64,000 nucleotides of DNA, from positions 6,417,001 to 6,481,000 of the forward strand of contig NZ_PHHE01000001.1 of the NCBI RefSeq assembly GCF_002813455.1, given 5' to 3'. Origin of the DNA: Pseudomonas baetica. Its GTDB lineage: Bacteria; Pseudomonadota; Gammaproteobacteria; Pseudomonadales; Pseudomonadaceae. Positions 54,456 through 62,860 of this stretch are shown here, piece after piece (the stretch's first letter is position 1; each line of letters starts with the position of its first letter). The notes under the pieces were generated by a model. The model saw nothing but the letters and a program-made list of their open reading frames with translations, did not search any database and had not been told where the DNA came from. Position numbers and translations under genes: made by a program.

Positions 54456-55580
54456 ATGGCACGTTTGCTCGACTCCACCCCCAAACACGACGGCTTCCGT
54501 CTGCCCGGCGAATTCGAAACCAAGGCCGGCTGCTGGCTCGGCTGGCCGGAGCGCACCGACGTCTGGCGCAACGGTGCCAAGCCTGCGCAGAAAGTCTGGG
54601 TGCAGATCGTCACCGCCATCTCGCACAGCGAACCGGTCACCGTCTGCGCCTCTGCCGCGCAATTCGCTACGGCTCGTCGCCAGTTGCCGCCGCAGGTGCG
54701 CGTAGTGGAAATGACCTGCAACGACACTTGGTTCCGCGACAGCGGCCCGTGTTTTGTGGTCAACGATCTGAGCGGCGAAGTACGCGGCGTCGACTTCCAA
54801 TTCAACGCCTATGGCGGTCTCGACGGCGGCCTGTATTACCCGTGGGACAAGGACGATCAGATCGCTGGCAAGATCCTCGAGATCGAACGTTTCGACCGTT
54901 ATCGCGCGCCGTTGATTGCCGAACTCGGCGGCATTCAGAGCGACGGCCAGGGCAGCATCCTCACCACCGAACAGTGCCTGCTCAACCGCAATCGCAACCA
55001 GCATCTGGGCAAGGACGAAGTCACCCGCCGCCTGACCGATTACCTCGGTGCCGAGCAAGTCATCTGGCTACCACGGGGCTGCAAGTTCGATGAAACCGAC
55101 GGCCATGTCGATGACCTCGCCTGCTTCGTCCGCCCCGGCGAAGTGGTGCTGCAATGGACCGACAACCGTGACGATCCGCAGTGGGAAATCTATCAGGAGG
55201 CCTACGATATCCTGCGCAGCACCCGCGACAGTCGCGGCCGCGAGTTGATAGTGCACAAACTGCCGCAACCGGATGTGCTGGAGTGGACCGCCGAAGAAGC
55301 CGAAGGCCTCGATCAGCAGGACAGCACCCACACCCGTCAGGCCGGGACGAAAATCTGCGCCTCGTACATCAACTATTACGCCGGCAACAGTTCGATCGTG
55401 GTGCCGCTGTTTGGTGATCGTCAGGACAAAGTCGCCTTGGCGACCCTGGCCGAACTGTTCCCGCAGCACAAAATCGTCGGCATCGAAAACTCCCGGGAAA
55501 TCCTCCTCGGCGGCGGTAACGTCGCGTGCATCACCATGCCGCAATACGCCGGCACGCTTGACCACAAGAAAGGAGCCTGA
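54456..55580 (+). CDS. aguA: Agmatine deiminase
   Basis: 374 residues of the peptidylarginine deiminase-like fold; converts agmatine to N-carbamoylputrescine and ammonia. Active-site motifs are WFRDSGPCFVVND (Asp), DGHVDDLACFV (His) and the nucleophile Cys in LLGGGNVACITMPQYAG. The usual GGGNIHCIT is here GNVACIT, with His replaced by Ala before the Cys, an unusual change. The ATG at 54456 begins MARLLDSTPKHDGF; a TTG two codons earlier is unlikely. It is two bases from the next gene. Confidence 0.92.
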   Translation: MARLLDSTPKHDGFRLPGEFETKAGCWLGWPERTDVWRNGAKPAQKVWVQIVTAISHSEPVTVCASAAQFATARRQLPPQVRVVEMTCNDTWFRDSGPCFVVNDLSGEVRGVDFQFNAYGGLDGGLYYPWDKDDQIAGKILEIERFDRYRAPLIAELGGIQSDGQGSILTTEQCLLNRNRNQHLGKDEVTRRLTDYLGAEQVIWLPRGCKFDETDGHVDDLACFVRPGEVVLQWTDNRDDPQWEIYQEAYDILRSTRDSRGRELIVHKLPQPDVLEWTAEEAEGLDQQDSTHTRQAGTKICASYINYYAGNSSIVVPLFGDRQDKVALATLAELFPQHKIVGIENSREILLGGGNVACITMPQYAGTLDHKKGA

Positions 55581-55582
55581 GC

Positions 55583-56680
55583 ATGGGCCTGCACAAACTG
55601 ACTCAAGCGTTAATGCTGGTGCTTGCACCCTTGTGTGTGCAGGCCGCCGACACCGCCAGACCGGTGGTCAATCTGTACATCTGGGGCGAGTACCTGGCCC
55701 CGGATACCCTGAAGAATTTCGAAGCGAAAACCGGCATTCATGTGGTCGCCGATCACTTTGATTCGCTGGAAACGGTGGAGACCAAACTGCTCACCGGACG
55801 CAGTGGTTACGACCTGGTGCTGACCGCCGGCCAGCACCTGTCGCGGGCCATCGAGAGCGGAGCGATCCAGCCGCTGGACAAGGCCCGGGTGCCGCACTTT
55901 GCCGGCGTGGGTGAAGAGTTTCGCCAGCACATGGCGGTGTTCGATCCGGGCAATCGCTATGCCGGGATTTACGCTTGGGGCACCACCGGCGTCGGTTATC
56001 AGGAAGAGGCGATCAAGCAACGTTTGCCGGATGCGCCGACAGACAGTTGGGCGATGTTGTTCGATCCGGCGGTGGTGGCGAAATTCGCCGACTGTGGGGT
56101 GAGCCTGCTCAACGATCCCAACGAAGTGTTTGCCGCTGTCATGAAGTACATGGGGCTGGACATCAACCGGCAAAACCTCGATGACCTGAAACTCGCCGAG
56201 CAGCAACTGGCGAAGATTCGTCCGTACATTCGCTACTTCGACAACGACCTGAACATCAGCGACCTGGCCAACGGCAACACTTGCGTGGCGATGTCGTGGA
56301 ACGGCAACGTCGCCATTGCCGCCGGGCAGGCACAAGCGGCGAACAAACCGTTCAAACTCAAATATCGGATACCGAAGGAGGGCACGCTGATCTGGTTCGA
56401 CGCCATGGTCATTCCCAAGGACGCGCCGCATCCACAGGCCGGGCTGGCGTTGATGGATTATTTGATGACGCCCGAGGTGATTGCGCCGATCACCGACACC
56501 ATTCACTACGCCAATGCAATTACGGCGGCGGACGGGTTGGTGGATGCAGCGATTCGCAATGATCCGGGAACGTATCCCTCGCCAGCGGTGCGGGCATCGC
56601 TGTACAGCAAAAATGACAACGGCAAGGCGTTCAACCGCGCGTTGATTCGCGCATTCAGTCGCTTGAAGTCGGGGCTGTAA
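55583..56680 (+). CDS. Polyamine-binding periplasmic protein (PotF/SpuD type)
   Basis: 365-residue extracellular solute-binding protein. Signal peptide ends at CVQA-ADTA. Family segments are VNLYIWGEYLAPDTLKNFEAKTGI, YDLVLTAGQHLSRAIESGAI, YAWGTTGVGYQE and FDNDLNISDLANGNTCVAMSWNG. It probably delivers a polyamine or agmatine to an ABC transporter encoded elsewhere. AAGGAG precedes it and it abuts aguA, so both are one operon. Confidence 0.9.
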   Translation: MGLHKLTQALMLVLAPLCVQAADTARPVVNLYIWGEYLAPDTLKNFEAKTGIHVVADHFDSLETVETKLLTGRSGYDLVLTAGQHLSRAIESGAIQPLDKARVPHFAGVGEEFRQHMAVFDPGNRYAGIYAWGTTGVGYQEEAIKQRLPDAPTDSWAMLFDPAVVAKFADCGVSLLNDPNEVFAAVMKYMGLDINRQNLDDLKLAEQQLAKIRPYIRYFDNDLNISDLANGNTCVAMSWNGNVAIAAGQAQAANKPFKLKYRIPKEGTLIWFDAMVIPKDAPHPQAGLALMDYLMTPEVIAPITDTIHYANAITAADGLVDAAIRNDPGTYPSPAVRASLYSKNDNGKAFNRALIRAFSRLKSGL

Positions 56681-56803
56681 TGTTTGCCTGAGTAGTATTT
56701 TGAATTGGTTGCGCGGCACGGGCAAAGCACCTCGATGGTACTTTTCCCGGCGCCGGTTCTCTCACCGGGACCGCTCTAGCCTCCATTCAAGGACGAATGA
56801 CTC

Positions 56804-58171
56804 ATGGGAAAAAAACAGCCTGTCAAAGGCGCTGACACTGTCGATACTCACACCCGGGCCGGGCAACCGGACGACCCGATCGTGGCGCGGCCAGACTCAC
56901 CGCCACGGCTCGATCCGCTGCCGCTTGAACCGCGCTTGCCCGATTCTGCGAACGATGCCATTGCCACGCAGGCGTCCGGGCTGGATACGCCGACGCCAGC
57001 GGTCGCGATCAACGACGTGGCATCCTTGCCGATTGCGCGGCCCTTACCCAGGCAGCGCCCACTGAGGTATTACCGGATCCCTGACAGCATCAATTTGCCG
57101 GATGCCGATGCTCAGGGCTTCCGGGTGTTTCAGGGCCGGCCGTTCGTCAAAGTGGCGGGCGGTTACGTGCAGGTCGGCATCGACTCTGAAACCAGCCTGT
57201 ACCGTGCGTGTCTGGCCAGTGAGGCAACGCCGACCGGGCCGGTGCTGGTGCGCGATCACCACAGTCAGCTTTGGCGCGCGCTGGAGGAGTCAGCGGTGAA
57301 TGTCTATCGTTCGGCGGTGGATGAGGGCGCCGAGGCGCGCAAACCGAATGAGCAGGACATGGAGCCCGATCACTCCGACGACGAATTTGAGCTGGCCTCG
57401 GAATCGATGCCGATCGCCCCGTTTACGCCCCAGGAACTGGCCTTCATGCGCGAAGCGGCGAGTCACAGCTTCGTCGACAATCAGTTGGGCTCCTACAACC
57501 GCGCCAACAATGGCCGCTATCCGTTCCGCGACTCACGTGGCCGCCCGGTGCGGATTCGCAAGATCGAAACCAGAGCCATCACCCCAGAGGGAGAGCAATA
57601 CCTGGCGGCGGCGATCAAACCGTATATCAAGTTTGAAGGCCATGAAGACGTCGCCAGGCTTTATGAGGAAAAGCTCGAAGTGCGGCGTTTTACCCACGCC
57701 GATGCCAAAGTCCCGCAAGAAGTGGCTCTTGTCGGGCAATATCTGGTCGCGGCCAACAAACGTCTGGCCAAGGGCGAGGCGCTGGGGGTCTATGGCGGTA
57801 CGATCATTCCGTTGAAGTACGTTCGCCGCCAGGAACAAACGTTCACCATGTATGCCGGTGCAACCATCCGCTATGGCGCCGGCCATTTGATTCAGGAGCG
57901 TCTGGTGATCGTGGGTGACAACGCCCTGTCCCGAATCAACTCCAATTTCGAGTATGACGCCACCGGCAGGCCGGTTCGCCAATCGCCGACCGGGTATAAC
58001 GTGGGTTCGGTGGCGTTCAATGTTGAAGCGGAGTTGATCGTCGGCGACAAACTGATCCTCAAACCGTATGTGCTGACCGCTTTGTTTGCCCTTGAAGACA
58101 TACCGGCAGGCGCAGAACTGCGGATGGATTACGACTATTCGGAGAAGGAGATGTCGTGGGTCTTTCTATAA
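56804..58171 (+). CDS. SET-domain protein with toxin/effector-like N-terminus
   Basis: 455 residues. The first 80 are disordered and Pro/Asp-rich. Residues about 85-170 (RYYRIPDSINLPDADAQGFRVF, GRPFVKVAGGYVQVGIDSETSLYRA) resemble the module found in dermonecrotic-toxin-like proteins of this genus. The C-terminal 180 residues look like a SET lysine methyltransferase: KGEALGVYGGTIIPLKY, GDNALSRINSNFEYD (cofactor-binding N-region), GSVAFNVEAELI and ALFALEDIPAGAELRMDYDYSE. No signal peptide. A host-directed secreted methyltransferase is possible; this is inference. AAGGA precedes the ATG. Confidence 0.75.
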   Translation: MGKKQPVKGADTVDTHTRAGQPDDPIVARPDSPPRLDPLPLEPRLPDSANDAIATQASGLDTPTPAVAINDVASLPIARPLPRQRPLRYYRIPDSINLPDADAQGFRVFQGRPFVKVAGGYVQVGIDSETSLYRACLASEATPTGPVLVRDHHSQLWRALEESAVNVYRSAVDEGAEARKPNEQDMEPDHSDDEFELASESMPIAPFTPQELAFMREAASHSFVDNQLGSYNRANNGRYPFRDSRGRPVRIRKIETRAITPEGEQYLAAAIKPYIKFEGHEDVARLYEEKLEVRRFTHADAKVPQEVALVGQYLVAANKRLAKGEALGVYGGTIIPLKYVRRQEQTFTMYAGATIRYGAGHLIQERLVIVGDNALSRINSNFEYDATGRPVRQSPTGYNVGSVAFNVEAELIVGDKLILKPYVLTALFALEDIPAGAELRMDYDYSEKEMSWVFL

Positions 58172-58226
58172 GGTGGTTCGGCGGCGCCTGACCGGTTGAT
58201 CGGGCGGGCGCCAGTGAGGGACTGCC

Positions 58227-58844
58227 TCAGCGAGCAGGCACTCGCCATAGATACCACGCCGCCACTGTCCGATACGGGCGCCATGCCTGGCCGATCTCCA
58301 TCATCTGCTTGCGGGTCGGTTGCACCTCCAGCCCCTTCAACCGTCGATAGCCCTCGCGCACGCCGAAGTCGTCCGCCGGCAGGATGTCCATGCGCTCCAG
58401 GCTGTAAATCAACAGCATCTCCACGGTCCAGCGGCCGACCCCGCGCAGGGTGACCAGCCGCTCGATCAGCGCTTCGTCGTCCATGGCCAGCGCACTGGCG
58501 TAGTCCGGCACCACAGCGTCCAGCGTTGCCTGCGCAATGCCTTGAAGGGTCGCAATCTTGCTGGCGGAAAACCCGCAACCGCGCAGGCGATGGAAATCCG
58601 TGGCGAGGATCTGCTCCGGGCGCGGAAATGTCTGCCCCGCAAACAAAGCCACCAGCCGTCCGATAATCGCATCGCCGGCCTTGGCATGCAGTTGCTGATA
58701 GGCAATCGCGCGCACCAGCGATTCGTAGGGATCGCGTGCCGGATGCGGCTGATGCAGGCACGGCCCGACAGCGGCGATGTGCCGCCGCCAGTCGGCGTCG
58801 AGGGCGGCCAGAAAGTCACTGGCCGGCTGATAGCGCTCGGGCAT
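58227..58844 (-). CDS. DNA-3-methyladenine glycosylase II, AlkA-like
   Basis: 205-residue HhH-GPD glycosylase that cuts alkylated bases from DNA. The helix-hairpin-helix is LVTLRGVGRWTVEMLLIY, and the catalytic Asp lies in DILPADDFGVREGYRRL. Short form lacking the N-terminal AlkA extension. It is in a three-gene same-strand series with the next gene and ada (spacings 1 and 31 bases), forming an alkylation-response cluster. Confidence 0.9.
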   Translation of the reverse strand: MPERYQPASDFLAALDADWRRHIAAVGPCLHQPHPARDPYESLVRAIAYQQLHAKAGDAIIGRLVALFAGQTFPRPEQILATDFHRLRGCGFSASKIATLQGIAQATLDAVVPDYASALAMDDEALIERLVTLRGVGRWTVEMLLIYSLERMDILPADDFGVREGYRRLKGLEVQPTRKQMMEIGQAWRPYRTVAAWYLWRVPAR

Positions 58845-58845
58845 G

Positions 58846-59643
58846 TTATTTCAGCAAGCCGTTGACTTCGCCATAGCTGAGCGCCTTGAGGTCATGAGTG
58901 TCGAGTTGGCCATTGGCGAGAAAGCTTTTGACCAGCGAGCCCATTGCGCCATACAAAAACTCGGCGATGCCCGACCCCGCGCTCAAACGGCGCACGCCCA
59001 GCGTCTGCAACTCGTGCGGCGAGGGCAGGCAGGCGACACCGAGGACGTTGACCGGCAGCGTGGTGCCCTTGCAGATGGCTTCGATTTCATAAGCCGCCGT
59101 GACACCTGCAGCGAACAGTCCATCGGTGCCGGCGGCTTGATACAGCGCAGCGCGACGCAGGGTCTCGGCGACGCGGTCTTCGGCCGGCACCAGGCCCTTG
59201 AGGTAAACGTCGGTGCGAGCGTTGATAAACAGCTTCACATCGCGTTTCGCGGCCACTTGCCGGGCGACTTCGATCTTGCGTGCCAACAGTTCCGGTGCGC
59301 CGCTGCCATCTTCGATATTGATCCCGACCGCACCGGCAGCGATCACCGCGTCGATGACTTCGGCGACACGCCCGAGATCATCGGAATACCCGGCCTCGAT
59401 GTCCACGCTCAGCGGCACTTTGATCACCCGAGCGATGGATTCCACGGTGCAAATCAGGCGTTCGAGGGGCAGGGTGTTGCCGTCGGGGTAGCCGTGAGCC
59501 CATGCCACTGCCGCGCTGCTGGTGGCGACCGCTTTGCCGCCCAGGTGCTCGACCAGTCGCGCGCCAGTGGCGTCGGCGACGTTGGTCAGGAGCAGCAGGC
59601 CTTGCTGGTGCAACTGGTGAAATGCCGTGTCGAGCGCGTTCAT
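58846..59643 (-). CDS. Isocitrate lyase/PEP mutase-superfamily protein
   Basis: 265-residue alpha/beta-barrel enzyme of the PEP mutase group: LLLTNVADATGARLVEHLG, VPLSVDIEAGYSDD, VGINIEDGSGAPEL and KLFINARTDVYL. The D-E-D type metal site is visible, but the loop cysteine motif K-x-C-G-H of true isocitrate lyase is absent. Possible oxaloacetate decarboxylase or carboxyphosphonoenolpyruvate mutase-like enzyme; substrate unknown. It sits between alkA and ada genes, one base from the former. Confidence 0.82.
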   Translation of the reverse strand: MNALDTAFHQLHQQGLLLLTNVADATGARLVEHLGGKAVATSSAAVAWAHGYPDGNTLPLERLICTVESIARVIKVPLSVDIEAGYSDDLGRVAEVIDAVIAAGAVGINIEDGSGAPELLARKIEVARQVAAKRDVKLFINARTDVYLKGLVPAEDRVAETLRRAALYQAAGTDGLFAAGVTAAYEIEAICKGTTLPVNVLGVACLPSPHELQTLGVRRLSAGSGIAEFLYGAMGSLVKSFLANGQLDTHDLKALSYGEVNGLLK

Positions 59644-59674
59644 CGAAAACCCTTCTTGTGAATGGTTGTAGGGG

Positions 59675-60757
59675 TCAGAAAGTCAATTGTTGCGTGAGCT
59701 GCACCGCGGCGTTTTCCAGTCGCAGCAAAAACGCCTTGCGCGGTTGTCCTCCACCATAGCCGGTGAGCGAGCCATCCGCGCCGATCACCCGGTGGCACGG
59801 CACCACAATCGCCAGACGGTTGTGCCCGTTGGCCAGCCCTACAGCGCGACTGGCGCCGGGTTTGCCCAAGCGTGTAGCGATAGTGCCGTACGTGCTGGTG
59901 TGGCCATAAGGGATTTGCAGCAGTTCGCGCCAGACTTGCCGGGCGAAGTCACTGCCGGGCATGTGCAGAGGCACCGAAAACTCTGTGAGCTTACCGGCGA
60001 AATACGCCGCCAGCTGCCGTTCGATCTGCTGCAAATGCACGTTATGCCCCGGCGCGACGAGGTAGGCATGGCGGTTCTGCAGTGATTCGACTTCGCGGGT
60101 CAACGCCGGGCGATCAAGAAACTCCAGCAACACCAGCCCCCGGCGTTCGGCCATGGCGATCATCGGCCCCAGTGGCGTGGTCAGACGCGTAAACAGCAGC
60201 GGTTCGCTGCGGGCGGCACGCCCCGGCGTGACGTGGAAAGATTTCTGGAAAGCATCGCGAAAGCCGCTGAGGGACTCATAGCCAGAGTCGAACGCGGCAT
60301 GATCAATCGACGTGCCTTGTTTGATCCCGCCCAGCGCCATGCCGAGCCGCCGGGTGCGCAACCATGCGTGGAACGTCATGCCGAAATGCTGTTTGAACCA
60401 ACGCCGCAATTTCAGCGGCTCGATGCCTTCGGCGAGCAGTTGCGCATCGCTCCAGCGTATCTCCGGCTCCGCGTCGATGGCCGTGAGCAACCGCTGCACC
60501 CATGGCGGGGCGATGGCCGCGGCATCCAGCGGCTTGCAACGCAGGCAGGCGCGGTAACCGGCGGACAGACATTCATCGGCGTGGGCGAAGAACTCGACGT
60601 TTTCAGGTTTCGGCTTGCGCGCCGTGCAGCTGGGGCGGCAAAAGATCCCGGTGGTTTTCACGGCCGTGAAAAATACGCCTTCATAGGCAGTGTCACTTTC
60701 GAGCATGGCGCGGACCATCTCGGCGTGGGGCGGCAGAGCAGCGGTTTGTATGTTCAT
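59675..60757 (-). CDS. ada: Bifunctional Ada: methylphosphotriester/O6-methylguanine methyltransferase and regulator
   Basis: 360 residues with the full Ada layout: zinc domain with four cysteines (Cys40, Cys44 and the later CLRC pair; FFTAVKTTGIFCRPSC), AraC-like helix-turn-helix (QLLAEGIEPLKLRRWFKQHFG, SIDHAAFDSGYESLSGFRDAFQ), and C-terminal methyltransferase with active-site PCHRVIG. It accepts methyl groups from DNA and then activates repair genes, plausibly this cluster including the downstream glycosylase. Start at 60757 (MNIQTAALPP). Confidence 0.95.
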   Translation of the reverse strand: MNIQTAALPPHAEMVRAMLESDTAYEGVFFTAVKTTGIFCRPSCTARKPKPENVEFFAHADECLSAGYRACLRCKPLDAAAIAPPWVQRLLTAIDAEPEIRWSDAQLLAEGIEPLKLRRWFKQHFGMTFHAWLRTRRLGMALGGIKQGTSIDHAAFDSGYESLSGFRDAFQKSFHVTPGRAARSEPLLFTRLTTPLGPMIAMAERRGLVLLEFLDRPALTREVESLQNRHAYLVAPGHNVHLQQIERQLAAYFAGKLTEFSVPLHMPGSDFARQVWRELLQIPYGHTSTYGTIATRLGKPGASRAVGLANGHNRLAIVVPCHRVIGADGSLTGYGGGQPRKAFLLRLENAAVQLTQQLTF

Positions 60758-60831
60758 GGCTTGAGAGTAAAACTGGATTGTCGATGGCTCCACCGAAAAA
60801 TCGACAATGAATTTTCAGCAACCTGAACTAC

Positions 60832-60922
60832 CGTGTAGGCGCTGCCGCAGGCTGCGATCTTTTGACGTTGATTTCGAAAAACAACATCAAAGGATCGCAG
60901 CCTGCGGCAGCTCCTACAGGGT
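60832..60922. repeat. Long inverted repeat, gtaggcgctgccgcaggctgcgatc type
   Basis: Arms gctgccgcaggctgcgatct and gatcgcagcctgcggcagct face each other across about 35 bases. Same family as at 15779 and 17150. It lies between ada and the VOC gene. Confidence 0.85.
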
Positions 60923-60940
60923 TTATGAGGCACCGAATCC

Positions 60941-61354
60941 ATGCATCCGTTTGTTATTCAACATATCGATCACATCGTCCTGCGGGTTGCGGACCTGCAA
61001 CGCAGTATCGAGTTCTATGGACAAGTATTTGGCGCCGAGGTGGTCAAGATCAATGAACCACTGGGGCTGGTGCATTTACGCGCCGGTACCTCGATGATCG
61101 ACCTGGTCGATCTGCACGGCGAACTCGGGCGCAAGGGCGGCGGGGCGGCGGGTGCCGAGCGGCGCAACGTCGATCACTTTTGCCTGCGTATCGAACCGTT
61201 CGATGAAGCGGCGCTGATCGAGCATTTGCAGGCGCACGGCCTGAGCGTCGAAAAAGCCGCCAGACGTTTCGGTGCCCAGGGTTACGGTTTGTCGGTGTAC
61301 TGTTTCGACCCGGATGGCAACCAGGTCGAACTCAAAGGGCTGTCCGAGGTTTAA
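60941..61354 (+). CDS. VOC-family (glyoxalase-like) metalloprotein
   Basis: 137-residue vicinal-oxygen-chelate protein: IQHIDHIVLRVADLQRSIEFYGQVFG at the start (first metal His), RRNVDHFCLRIEPFDE in the middle (second) and YCFDPDGNQVELKG at the end (Glu ligand). May act on a hydrophobic or antibiotic-like substrate, not inferable. It overlaps the convergent LysE gene by four bases. Confidence 0.9.
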   Translation: MHPFVIQHIDHIVLRVADLQRSIEFYGQVFGAEVVKINEPLGLVHLRAGTSMIDLVDLHGELGRKGGGAAGAERRNVDHFCLRIEPFDEAALIEHLQAHGLSVEKAARRFGAQGYGLSVYCFDPDGNQVELKGLSEV

Positions 61355-61971
61355 GCGCGTTTGGCCGTCAATAGCATCGACGCCGCCGCCGACAACAGCG
61401 CCGCGCAGCAACGATTGAAGATGCGTTTGCCACGCGGCTCGGCATACCAGCGGCGCATGTGCAGGCCCATCCAGGCGTAGGCGCCGATGGCGACCCACTC
61501 CAGCAGCAGAAACAGCCCGCCAAGCGCAGCGAATTGCGCAGGCATCGGGCGCGCCGGGTCGACGAACTGCGGCAGGAACGCGGTGAACAGCAGGATTGCT
61601 TTTGGATTGCCTGCTGCCACCAGGAACTCCTGACGGGCCAATGCAAAGAAGCCGACGGTCGCGCTGTTGCCGTGTTGCTCCATCTCAGGACTGGCTCGCC
61701 ACAATTGCCAGGCCAGATACAGCAGGTACGCCGCGCCCACGATCTTGATCGCATGAAACAGCCATTGCGAGGTTTGCAGCACTACCGACAGTCCGGCGCC
61801 GGCGAGGGCGATCATTGCGGCAAAGGCCAGAATCCGCCCGATGCCCGCCCCGCAGGCGCGCCGAAAGCCATAGCGGGTGGCGTTACTGACCGATAGCAAA
61901 TTGTTCGGTCCGGGGGCCATGTTCAAGGCGAAACAGGCCGGGATAAACAGTGAAAGCGTGGCAAGGTCCAT
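61351..61971 (-). CDS. LysE-family exporter
   Basis: 206-residue inner-membrane protein with about six helices, of the LysE/RhtB amino acid exporters. Signature: LFIPACFALNMAPGPNNLLSVSNATRYGFRRA near the start, and FLVAAGNPKAILLFTAFLPQFVDPARP in the middle. Exported compound unknown. Confidence 0.92.
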   Translation of the reverse strand: MDLATLSLFIPACFALNMAPGPNNLLSVSNATRYGFRRACGAGIGRILAFAAMIALAGAGLSVVLQTSQWLFHAIKIVGAAYLLYLAWQLWRASPEMEQHGNSATVGFFALARQEFLVAAGNPKAILLFTAFLPQFVDPARPMPAQFAALGGLFLLLEWVAIGAYAWMGLHMRRWYAEPRGKRIFNRCCAALLSAAASMLLTAKRA

Positions 61972-62245
61972 GGCGCAGGCTCCGGGGGCGGGAACGGCAT
62001 TTTTATCACGGCGTCACGGCGCTTGACCCGTACAGTCAGGCTGCGCTGTCGCGGTACAGCGGCTGCGAAGCTGATCAGTCCGTTTCGAACTTTTTGCTCG
62101 AAAGGAAACTCTGAAAAATCTGAGGGCGATGGTTTCGTCAGAAAAAACGATCCATACGGTCAGAAATGTCGTCTGCCGTGTATATTTCAGTCGACATTCA
62201 ACTCACCCCGAATGGCCCCAGGTGGCCCCACCAAGAGCGATTTAC

Positions 62246-62860
62246 ATGCACGCAAAGGCCCGTGAAATTTATGTGCCACCGGTGCTGCAAGATCTGCGAG
62301 CCGGCACTGCCGAACTGCATATCGCACTGGAAAAACGCCTTCCTTTTTTTTCCGACACCCTTGATGCAAAAGCCTTTCAAAGGCTGATGCAGGCTTATTA
62401 CGGTTTTTATCTGCCGCTGGAACGGGCCTTGCTCGACAGCGCGTGCGTCCCCGCCGATTTCGATCTGGCACCACGCCTCAAGACAGCCACCCTGCATAGC
62501 GATCTGTTGGCGTTGGGCGTCACCCATTCTGCACTTGAACAATTGCCGTTCTGTGGTGATTTGCCGGTCATCGACTCCAGCGCCGCGTGCCTGGGTGTGT
62601 TGTACGTACTCGAAGGCGCAACACTCGGTGGGCAGATCCTGCGGCGCGAAATCGCCGCGCGTCTGGGCCTGGAGGCCGATAACGGTGCGGCATTCCTCGA
62701 TATCTACGGCGCCGCCACCGGACGGCGCTGGCGAGACTTCATCGAATACCTGGGCGCACGCCCACTGGATGCCGTTGCCCGCGCAGCCGTGGTCAACGCG
62801 GCACACACCACATTCAGCTGTTTCGAGCGTTGGCTCGACCGCCGGGAGGTACTGGCATGA
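62246..62860 (+). CDS. bphO: Biliverdin-producing heme oxygenase
   Basis: 204-residue helical enzyme that splits heme to biliverdin, CO and iron, supplying the chromophore for the next gene. The proximal heme ligand is likely His25 (TAELHIALEKRLPF). LYVLEGATLGGQILRRE carries the glycine-rich distal helix. The ATG at 62246 fits the family N-terminus; the frame continues upstream without support. It overlaps bphP by four bases (ATGA). Confidence 0.93.
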   Translation: MHAKAREIYVPPVLQDLRAGTAELHIALEKRLPFFSDTLDAKAFQRLMQAYYGFYLPLERALLDSACVPADFDLAPRLKTATLHSDLLALGVTHSALEQLPFCGDLPVIDSSAACLGVLYVLEGATLGGQILRREIAARLGLEADNGAAFLDIYGAATGRRWRDFIEYLGARPLDAVARAAVVNAAHTTFSCFERWLDRREVLA

